Shown here one piece after another: positions 11,000 through 20,364 of a DNA stretch of 64,000 nt. Location: NCBI GenBank assembly GCA_037954015.1, contig JAYMYS010000035.1, forward strand, positions 1,777,001-1,841,000, written 5' to 3'. Source of the stretch: Psophocarpus tetragonolobus. Its lineage: Eukaryota; Streptophyta; Magnoliopsida; Fabales; Fabaceae. Under the pieces are notes generated by a model, which saw nothing but the letters and a program-made list of their open reading frames with translations, searched no databases and was not told where the DNA came from. The position numbers and the translations under genes are program-made. Within the stretch, counting starts at the first letter, position 1, and each line of letters begins with the position of its first letter.

Positions 11000-13492
11000 C
11001 AATCAACAACATCACCATCAAATATAGGCACCCAATCCCCCATCTTGATGACATGTTGGATGAATTGCATGGGGCAAAAATATTTTCAAAAATAGATCTT
11101 AGAAGTGGTTACCACCAAATAAGGATCAAAGAGGGTGATGAGTGGAAAACTGCTTTTAAGACTAAATTTGGTCTTTATGAGTGGTTGGTTATGCCTTTTG
11201 GGCTAACTAATGCCCCAAGCACATTCATGCGCTTAATGAATCATGTACTAAGGGATTGCCTTGGTAAATTTTGTGTAGTTTACTTTGATGACATTTTAGT
11301 TTACTCTAGGAACCTAGATGATCATTTAGGACATCTAAGGCATGTTTTTTCTCTTCTTAGGAGTAATCATCTTTTTGGTAACTTAGAAAAATGCACTTTT
11401 TGTGCAGATAGTGTAGTTTTCCTAGGTTTTGTAGTTAGCACAAAAGGGGTTCATGTTGACCCTGAAAAGATAAAAGCTATTCAAGAATGGCCCACCCAAA
11501 AGAGTGTGACAGAGATCAAAAGCTTTCATGGTCTTCCTGGATTTTATAGGCGCTTTGTGCCTAATTTCTCCACGCTCTTCGCACCAATAAATGATTTGGT
11601 GAAAAAGGAAGTTCCTTTCCTTTGGGGTGAGAAACAAGAGAAAGCCTTCCAGCTAATTAAGCATAAACTGACCCATGCACTAGTCTTGGCATTACCTAAC
11701 TTTTCTAAAATATTTGAACTTGAATGTGATGCCTCTGGTGTAGGTGTAGGGGCTGTCTTGTTGCAAGGAGGGCACCCCATTGCGTATTTCAGTGAAAAAC
11801 TCAATGGTGCCCCTCAACTACCCCACCTATGATAAGGAGTTTTATGCTCTAATTAGGGCCCTTCAAACTTGGGAGCATTACCTTGCTCCCAAGGAGTTTG
11901 TCATTCATAGTGACCATGAGTCACTAAAATATTTGAGGGGTCAAGGTAAATTGAACAAAAGGCATGCAACGTGGGTGGAATATCTTGAATCCTTCCCTTA
12001 TGTCATCAAGTACAAGAAAGGAAAACAAAATGTGGTGGCTGATGCTCTTTCTAGGCGTCATGCCCTTTATTCATCCTTGAGTGCAAAAATCTTGGGATTT
12101 GATGACATTCGGGCTATGTATCCGTCTGATAAGGATTTCGGCCCCATATTTGCTACCTCTGCATCTGCATTTGCATTAAAGGCCCATGATGGGTACTTCA
12201 TCAGTGAGGGGTATCTTTACAAAGGGAGTAAGCTTTGCATACCCCAAGGATCAATTAGGAACTTACTTACAAAAGAGAGTCATGAAGGTGGGCTCATGGG
12301 GCATTTTGGGATTTCAAAAACCCTCATGCTTTTACAAGAGAAATTCTTTTGGCCCCATATGCGTAGAGATGTCCATAGACATTGCTATAAATGTATAGCT
12401 TGCTTGCAAGCAAAGTCTAACGCAATGCCTCATGGACTATACACACCTTTACCTGCTCCTTCTGCACCTTGGGAGGATATTAGCATGGATTTCATCCTTG
12501 GGCTCCCAAGAACCCAACGAGGTGCAGACTCCATATTTGTGGTGGTGGACCGATTTTCAAAAATGGCCCATTTTATTCCCTGCCACAAAGTGGATGATGC
12601 GAGCAACATCGCAAGACTTTTCTTTAAAGAGGTTGTCCGATTGCATGGTATACCCTCTTCAATAGTGTCAGATAGGGATGTGAAGTTCCTTAGCCATTTT
12701 TGGAAAACTCTTTGGGCTAAGCTGGGAACTAAACTTCTTTTTTCCACTACCTGTCACCCTCAAACTGATGGGCAAACAGAAGTGGTGAATAGATCTTTAT
12801 CCACTATGCTGAGGGCTCTCCTTAAAGGCAACCATAAGTCTTGGGATGAGTACCTTCCCCACATTGAATTTGCTTATAACCGGGTGGTTCATAGAACTAC
12901 CAAGCATTCTCCTTTTGAGGTGGTCTATGGCTTTAATCCTCGTACTCCTCTAGATCTTTTACCTTTTCCTCTTTCTGTTACTGTGCATAAAGAAGGAGAG
13001 GCAAAAGCCATTTTTGTAAAACAATTACATGAGAGGGTTAAAGTTAACATAGAGCGCCAATCCTTGAGAGATGCTACTTTCGCCAATAGGGGGAGGAAAG
13101 AAGTCATCTTTGAAAAGGGCGACTGGGTATGGCTTCACTTGAGAAAGGATAGATTTCTTTCTCAAAGGAAGTCCAAACTTAGCCCTAGAGAAGATGGACC
13201 TTTCCAAATCCTTGAGCTGATCGGTAATAATGCCTATGTTTTAGATCTGCCTGAGGATTATGGCGTAAGCACCAGTTTTAATGTTTCTGATTTATCTCCA
13301 TTTGTAGGTGCTGAAAATGACGAAGACCCCATGGATTTGAGGTCAAATCCTCTTCAAGGGGGAGGAGATGATGTGACCATGCCTAGCCAAGGACCTATCA
13401 CTAGGGCCATGGCTAGAAGGATTGAAGAAGACCTAGCCCTTGTAGACAAAGGAAGACTTCACCTCCTATGGAGAGTGAAGATATTAGGCTAG
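11000..13492 (+). pseudogene. pol: Ty3/gypsy pol (RT-RNase H-integrase), family 2, 5' truncated and frameshifted
   Basis: Coding sequence begins mid-domain at 11000 (INNITIKYRHPIP) directly after the family-1 LTR. Reverse transcriptase carries KIDLRSGYHQI and the active-site YFDD at 11281-11292. RNase H starts near FELECDASG (about 11716). A one-base frameshift in the C-run near 11809-11818 shifts the frame; the conserved text resumes as LNYPTYDKEFYAL and runs through the RNase H end (HSDHESLK, VADALSRR) to integrase. Integrase shows the HHCC finger (H of SHEGG, H of GHFG, then CIAC), D,D35E residues (Asp in SMDF, Asp in VSDRD, Glu in GQTEVVNR) and the EDGPFQILE module. The tail crosses a polypurine tract into the LTR and ends at 13490-13492 after a GPITRAMARR motif. 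The fold and residues match plant chromoviruses. Gag, protease and the start of RT are absent on the left. Confidence 0.92.
13355..13368 (+). promoter_or_regulatory. Polypurine tract, family 2
   Basis: The purine run AAGGGGGAGGAGA ends directly before TGATGTGACC, the proposed first bases of the family-2 LTR. The placement mirrors family 1, where the pol frame also crosses the tract. Confidence 0.65.
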
Positions 13493-14140
13493 GGACTTTA
13501 GTTAATAAAATGTAATTTTCCTTTATTTTAATTTTGAGGAGCATTAAGAATTTAATTTGGGACATGTATTTAGTCCATTTTTTATTTTTAGGAGGTGCCT
13601 TAGGAATTTAGAGGGTGGATTTAGCTTTTTGGGTCTTTATGAAGGAAATAAGGGGTAGCCTTGATATCTACACCCCTCTTTTCTACATAAACCCCCTAAG
13701 CTAATAAGAAGGAATCTTGGCCCTTGGTTTGAGAAACTTGGGCACCAAGTTTGATGATCTAAGGAGGGAATTGTTTCTCAATTCTCCTCCCTTAGATCTC
13801 TCCTTTTAATCCTAGCCCTTCTTTTTTAGGTTATCTTGTTCAAGAGGTTAGCTACCTCTATAAATAAGAGCTCCTCCCTCACTTGTATTTTTTGACACTT
13901 GAATTTAATCCTAGAGACCATATTGGTTGAGGTTCTTACCTTTGAGTGTCCCCCTTTCTCCCTTGTGAGAGCTTCTAAGAGTTATCAAGGGACCCCTCCC
14001 TTGTGGCCTCTCCCCTTTGGCTTATCAAACATAGTATTTATGGCACCTCACCCCATTCCTTTCCTATCCATAAATCCATTTCCCTTCCAAGTGACCTTAG
14101 AAAGGATCCTTTGGGCACGTGATCATCAAAGATCACATCA
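13369..14140 (+). mobile_element. Putative 3' LTR, family 2 (about 772 bp)
   Basis: The proposed LTR starts TGATGTGACC after the polypurine tract and ends GATCACATCA, after which purine-rich satellite begins at once. The first 124 bases encode the pol tail. A good TATA box (CTCTATAAATAAG) lies at 13859-13866, followed by C/T-rich leader-like sequence. The sequence is unlike the family-1 LTR, so this is a separate family. Only one LTR is present, so the ends rest on the TG...CA rule, the tract on the left and the abrupt satellite edge on the right. If real, the right target-site bases are GGAGG (14141-14145). Confidence 0.7.
13859..13866 (+). promoter_or_regulatory. Putative TATA box in family-2 LTR
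   Basis: TATAAATA inside CTCTATAAATAAGAGC, about 490 bases into the proposed LTR, is a textbook plant TATA motif and the likely start of the LTR promoter. Function is inferred. Confidence 0.5.
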
Positions 14141-15200
14141 GGAGGAAGAAGAAGCAATGAAAGGAAAGGGGATGAAGAAGAAGTGGAACAAGGAGGAGAA
14201 GAAGAAGGGGAGGAAGAAGAAGTAGTGTAGGCAGAAGAAGGGCAAAAAGGAGAAGAGAGGGAAGAAGAAGAACAAGTGGATGTAGTAAAAGTGGAAGAAG
14301 GTGAACAAGAGGAAGAAGAAGAAGTAGTTGAAGGAGTGAGGATGACGGAGAAGAAGTGGAAGAAGGAGAACAAGAGGTAGAAATGCAAGTGGAAGCAGAA
14401 GAAGGAGAAAAAGAGGGATATGACGAAGGAAAGGAAGAAGAAGAAGGAGATGAAGAGCAAGAAAAGGAAGGAAAGGAGAGGATGAAGAAGAAGTGGAAGA
14501 AAGAGAACAAGAGGAGGCAGGAGAAGTGCAAGAAAGATAAGAAGAGGAAGACGAAGGAGAGTAACTAGAAGAAGTGAAAGAAGGAGAAGAAAAGGAAGAA
14601 GAAGAAAATGTGGAAAGTGAAGAGGTTGAAGAAGGTGAACAAGAGGAGGAAGAAGAAGTAGTGTTAAGAGGTGAGATGAAGAAGACGAATTGGAACAAGG
14701 AGAAAAGGAGGAAAACGAAGAAGAAGGGGAAGGGAAGGGAAGAAGAAGCAGAAGAAGTGGAATTTGGAGGAGAAGAGGAATAAGACGAAGAAGTGTAAGC
14801 ATAAGATTTGGGGGAAGGAGAGGAAGAGGAAGAGCAACAATGGGAAGCAACAGAAGTGGGGGATGGAGAAAAAAGGAAGGAAGACGGAAAGGACAGAAGA
14901 ACTTGTGGAAGGAGAAGAAATGGAAGAAGAAGAAGTGTATTGAGAAGAAGCGAAGAAGGAGACGAAAATGAAGAAGAACAACAAGTAGAAGTAGAAGAAG
15001 TGGTAGAAGTAGTGGAATGAAAGGAGATGAAGAAGAAGAAGTGGAAGAAGGAGAACGGGAGGAGGGAGAAGAGGTGGCAGAAGGAGAAGAAGAGGAAGTG
15101 GAAGAACGAGAAGAAAAGGAAGAAGTGCAAGTGGAAGAAGGAGAACAATAGGAAGAAGAAGAAGAAGTGGAAGAATGAGAAAAAGAGGAGGAAGAAGAAG

Positions 15201-17330
15201 CAATGGAAGGAAAGGGGATGAAGAAGAAGTGGAACAAGGAGGAGAAGAAGAAGGGGAGGAAGAAGAAGTAGTGTAGGCAGAAGAAGGGCAAGAAGGAGAA
15301 GAGAGGGAAGAAGAAGAACAAGTGGATGTAGTAGAAGTGGAAGAAGGTGAACAAGAGGAACAAGAAGAAGTAGTTGAAGGAGTGGGGATGATGGAGAAGA
15401 AGTGGAAGAAGGAGAACAAGAGGTAGAAATGCAAGTGGAAGCAGAAGAAGGAGAAAAAGAGGGATATGATGCAGGAAAGCAAGAAGAAGAAGGAGATGAA
15501 GAGGAAGAAAAGAAAAGAAAGGAGAGGATGAAGAAGAAGTGGAACAAAGAGAACAAGAGGAGGCAGGAGAAGTGGAAGAAAGATAAGAAGAGGAAGAAGA
15601 AGGAGAGTAACTAGAAGAAGTGGAAGAAGGAGAAGAAAAGGAAGAAGAAGAAGATGTGGAAAGTGAAGAAGGTGTACAAGAGTAGGAAGAAGAAGTAGTG
15701 GAAGGAGGTGCGACGAAGAAGAAGAGTTGGAACAAGGAGAAAAGGAGGAAAAGGAAGAAGGAGGGGTAGGGAAGGGAAAAAGAAGTACAAGAAGTGGAAT
15801 CTGGAGGAGAAGAGGAAGAAGAAGAAGAAGTGTAAGCATAAGATTTGGGGGAAGGAGAAGAAGAGGAAGAGCAACAATGGGAAGCAACAGAAGTGGGGGA
15901 TAGATAAAAAGAGGAAGGAGAAGATGGAAAGGAAAGAAGAAGAAGTTGTGGAAGGAGAAGAAATGGAAGAAGAGGAAGAAGAAGAAGTGTAAGCAGAAGA
16001 AGCGGAAGAAGGAGACGAAAATGAAGAAGAACAACAAGTAGAAGTAGAAGAAGTGGTAGAAGGAGAGAATAAGAGGAATAGGATGAAGAAGAAGAACTGG
16101 AAGAAGGAGAACGGGAGAAGGGAGAAGAGGTGGCAGAATGAGAAGAAGAGGAAGAAGAAGAAGTGGAAGAACGAGAAGAAAAGGAAGAAGTGCAAGTGGA
16201 AGAAGGAGAACAATAGGAAGAAGAAGAAGAAGTGGAAGAATGAGAAAAAGAGGAGGAAGAAGAAGCAATGGAAGGAAAGGGGATGAAGAAGAAGTGGAAC
16301 AAGGAGGAGAAGAAGAAGGGGAGGAAGAAGAAGTAGTGTAGGCAGAAGAAGGGCAAGAAGGAGAAGAGAGGGAAGAAGAAGAACAAGTGGATGTAGTAGA
16401 AGTGGAAGAAGGTGAACAAGAGGAACAAGAAGAAGTAGTTGAAGGAGTGGGGATGATGGAGAAGAAGTGGAAGAAGGAGAACAAGAGGTAGAAATGCAAG
16501 TGGAAGCAGAAGAAGGAGAAAAAGAGGGATATGATGCAGGAAAGCAAGAAGAAGAAGGAGATTAAGAGGAAGAAAAGAATGGAAAGGAAAGGATGAAGAA
16601 GAAGTGGAACAAAGAGAACAAGAGGAGGCAGGAGAAGTGGAAGAAAGATAAGAAGAGGAAGAAGAAGGAGAGTAACTAGAAGAAGTGGAAGAAGGAGAAG
16701 AAAAGGAAGAAGAAGAAGATGTGGAAAGTGAAGAAGGTGTACAAGAGTAGGAAGAAGAAGTAGTGGAAGGAGGTGCGACGAAGAAGAAGAGTTGGAACAA
16801 GGAGAAAAGGAGGAAAAGGAAGAAGGAGGGGTAGGGAAGGGAAAAAGAAGTACAAGAAGTGGAATCTGGAGGAGAAGAGGAAGAAGAAGAAGAAGTGTAA
16901 GCATAAGATTTGGGGGAAGGAGAAGAAGAGGAAGAGCAACAATGGGAAGCAACAGAAGTGGGGGATAGATTAAAAGAGGAAGGAGAAGATGGAAAGGAAA
17001 GAAGAAGAAGTTGTGGAAGGAGAAGAAATGGAAGAAGAGGAAGAAGAAGAAGTGTAAGCAGAAGAAGCGGAAGAAGGAGACGAAAATGAAGAAGAACAAC
17101 AAGTAGCAGTAGAAGAAGTGGTAGAAGGAGAGAATAAGAGGAATAGGGTGAAGAAGAAGAACTGGAAGAAGGAGAACGGGAGAAGGGAGAAGAGGTGGCA
17201 GAATGAGAAGAAGAGGAAGAAGAAGAAGTGGAAGAACGAGAAGAAAAGGAAGAAGTGCAAGTGGAAGAAGGAGAACAATAGGAAGAAGAAGAAGCAGTGG
17301 AAGAATGAGAAAAAGAGGAGGAAGAAGAAG
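15201..17330. repeat. Two near-identical 1065-bp monomers in tandem
   Basis: 15201-16265 and 16266-17330 match at a constant offset of 1065 bp. They share private variants absent elsewhere: ACAAGAGGAACAAGAAG, GATGCAGGAAAGCAAG, GAAGGTGTACAAGAGTAGG and GGAGGTGCGACGAAG. They differ by a handful of substitutions. This is the clearest measure of the basic monomer length and marks a recent local duplication. Confidence 0.85.
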
Positions 17331-17875
17331 CAACGAAAGGAAAGGGGATGAAGAAGAAGTGGAATAAGGAGGAGAAGAAGAAGGGGAGGAAGAAGAAGTA
17401 GTGTAGGCAGAAGAAGGGCAAAAAGGAGAAGAGAGGGAAGAAGAAGAACAAGTGGATATAGTAGAAGTGGAAGAAGGTGAACAAGAGGAAGAAGAAGAAG
17501 TAGTTGAAGGAGTGGGGATGATGGAGAAGAAGTGGAAGAAGGAGAACAAGAGGTAGAAATGCAAGTGGAAGAAGAAGAAAGAGAAAAAGAGGGATATGAT
17601 GAAGGAAAGGAAGAAGAAGAAGGAGATGAAGAGGAAGAAAAGAAAGCAAAGGAGAGGATGAAGAAGAAGTGGAAGAAAGAGAACAAGACGAGGCAGGAGA
17701 AGTGGAAGAAAGATAAGAAGAGGAAGAAGAAGGAGAGTAACTAGAAGAAGTGGAAGAAAGAGAAGAAAAGGAAGAAGAAGATGTGCAAAGTGAAGAACGT
17801 GAACAAGAGGAGGAAGAAGAAGTAGTGGAAAGAGGTCAGATGAAGAAGAGGAATTGGAACAAGGAGAAAAGGAGG

Positions 17876-17880
17876 AAAAC
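17876..17880 (+). repeat. 5-bp target-site duplication, left
   Basis: AAAAC immediately left of the solo LTR; the same five bases follow it at 18721-18725. Removing the LTR and one copy restores GAGGAAAACGAAGAAGAAGG, which is ordinary array sequence seen at about 14708-14735. Confidence 0.88.
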
Positions 17881-18720
17881 TGATGAGGACATCAAGCTTG
17901 AAGTACTTGGAGGACCTATGACAAGGGCAAGGACAAGAAGAGCTAAGGAAGCTATTCAACAAGTATTGGCAGCCCTTTTGCAAAAAGAGCCAAACATTGA
18001 AGAAATAAAGTTTAAAATTGTTAATTGTCTCAGGACTGAAGAGAGCAATACTTGACCTTAATGGAAGAGAAGTTTGAAATAAATTAAACTCATTTTCTTG
18101 GAGTTTACTTAGTTAATGGTGGGCAACCAGAATTGTCTAATTAAAGTTGCAACCACCTAGGTTATCAATTATAATTAGTATACGTGTTTAATTTACTTTG
18201 GCAGTTACACTTTGTTATTAAGCTGCCCATTATTAGTTTTTATTATTTTGTAACTTTAGCTGAATTTAGAAAGCCACTAAACCTGAGATGTAAGGCAGAA
18301 TATTTTGGAAATAAAAAACTAGTTGAGTTTTCTCTCCTTTGGGTTCTTGACAATCCAAAATCTTTTGAGATTTATCAAATGTAATTCACCCCTTTGTGTG
18401 TGCAATCTCGTAGACATATCTTCCATCCTTGGAAGTGTGGAGTCTATAAATTCCAATTCCATTTTCTGTCTTTTCCATTCATACTCAATTCTGGCCAGCA
18501 AACTCTATAACAGGAAAGTGCTACACTATTCAAAAACTCGTTTAATTGTTGAATTTCAAAAACTTTTAATTTCCATTATGTGTCTAAAAGTTTGATAGTA
18601 ATTCTATTCAGTTTATTTTTTTGCAATTGTTTGCATTCCATGTTGATTAATTTTGTTAACGCGGCAAGCTAAATTCCTAGAGTCCTTTCAGAATCCTAAA
18701 CTCACAGCGGATTCATATCA
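17881..18720 (+). mobile_element. Solo LTR, family 1 (840 bp) inside the GA array
   Basis: Starts TGATGAGGACATC and ends GGATTCATATCA, with AAAAC on both sides, so it is a complete LTR with no internal element sequence. Solo LTRs normally arise by recombination between the two LTRs of one insertion. Relative to the 891-bp reference it lacks about 41 bp that include the TATA-like motif, and about 9 bp near the former 1022-1030. The first 175 bases carry the pol tail codons (GPMTRARTRR present, TGA at 18053-18055). By chance the upstream array frame reads through into this tail (17750-18055). The copy fixes both ends of the family-1 LTR. Confidence 0.93.
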
Positions 18721-18725
18721 AAAAC
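18721..18725 (+). repeat. 5-bp target-site duplication, right
   Basis: AAAAC directly after the LTR end, identical to 17876-17880. A five-base duplication is typical for Ty3/gypsy integrases. Confidence 0.88.
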
Positions 18726-20364
18726 GAAGAAGAAGGGAAGAAGAAGCAGAAGAAGTGGAATTTGGAGGAGAAGAGGAAGAAGACGAAGAAGTGTAAGCAT
18801 AAAATTTGAGGGAAGGAGAGGAAGAGGAAGAGCAACAATGGGAAGCAACAGAAGTGGGGGATGGAGAAAAAAGGAAGGAAGACGGAAAGGAAAGAAGAAC
18901 TTGTGGAAGGAGAAGAAATGGAAGAAGAAGAAGTGTAATCAGAAGAAGCGAAGAAGGAGACGAAAATGAAGAAGAACAACAAGTAGAAGTGAAAGGAGAT
19001 GAAGAAGAAGAAGTGGAAGAAGGAGAACGGGAGGAGGGAGAAGAGGTGGCAGAAGGAGAAAAAGAGGAAGTAGAAGAAGAGGAAGTAGAAGAAGTGGAAG
19101 AACGAGAAGAAAAGGAAGAAGTGCAAGTGGAAGAAGGAGAACAATAGCAAGAAGAAGAAGAAGTGGAAGAATCAGAAATAGAGGAGGAAGAAGAAGCAAT
19201 GGAAGGAAAGGGGATGAAGAAGAAGTGGAACAAGGAGGAGAAGAAGAAGGGGAGGAAGAAGAAGTAGTGTAGGCAGAAGAAGGGCAAGAAGGAGAAAAGA
19301 GGGAAGAAGAAGGACAAGTGGATGTAGTAGAAGTTGAAGAAAGTGAATAAGAGGAAGAAGAAGAAGTAGTTGAAGGAGTGGGGATGATGGAGAAGAAGTG
19401 GAAGAAGGAGAACAAGAGGTAGAAATGCACGTGGAAGCAGAAGAAGGAGAAAAAGAGGGATATGACGAAGGAAAGGAAAAAGAAGAAGGAGATGAAGAGG
19501 AAGAAAAGGAAGGAAAGGAGAGGATGAAGAAGAAGTGGAAGAAAGAGAACAAGAGGAGGCAGGAGAAGTGGAAGAAAGATAAGAAGAGGAAGAAGAAGCA
19601 GAGTAACTAGAAGAAGGGGAAGAAAAGGAAGAAGAAGAAAATGTGGAAAGTGAAGAGGTTGAAGAAGGTGAACAAGAGGACGAAGAAGAAGTAGTGGAAA
19701 GAGGTGAGATGAAGAAGACGAATTGGAACAAGGAGAAAAGGAGGAAAAGGAAGAAGAAGGGGAAGGGAAGGGAAGCGAAGAAGAAGCAGAAGAAGTGGAA
19801 TTTGTAGGAGAAGAGGGAGAAGAAGAAGAAGCGTAAGCATAACATTTGGGGGAAGGAGAGGAAGAGGAAGAGCAACAATGGGAAGCAACAGAAGTGGGGG
19901 ATGGAGAAAAGAGGAAGGAAGATAGAAAGGAAAGAAGAAGTTGTGGAAGGAGAAGAAATGGAAGAAGAAGAAGTGTAAGCAGAAGAAGCGGAAGAAGGAG
20001 ACGAAAATGAAGAAGAACAACAAGTAGACGTAGAAGAAGTGATAGAAGTAGTGGAATGAAAGAAGAGGATGAAGAAGAAGTGGAAGAAGGAGAGCGGGAG
20101 GAGGGAGAAGAGGTGGCAGAAGGAGAAAAAGAGGATGAAGAAGAAGTGGAAGAAGGAGAAGAAAAGGAAGAAGTGCAAGTGGAAGAAGGAGAACAATAGG
20201 AAGAAGATGAAGAAATGGAAGAATGAGAAAAAGAGGAGGAGGAAGAAGCAATGGAAGGAAAGGGGATGAAGAAGAAGTGGAACAAGGAGGAGAAGAAGAA
20301 GGGGAGGAAGAAGAAGTAGTGTAGGCAGAAGAAGGAGAACAGAGGGAAGAAGAACAATAAGTGG

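Noticed and set aside
14356..14783. Short glutamate/lysine/arginine-rich frames on the GA strand (here and throughout the arrays) as small acidic or basic proteins
   Set aside because: Each is 60-120 codons, ends at a stop conserved in every monomer, and recurs in several frames; they are slices of the satellite.
17750..18055. A fusion gene of satellite and pol tail
   Set aside because: The join is the insertion point of a solo LTR with a clean target duplication; the shared frame is coincidental.
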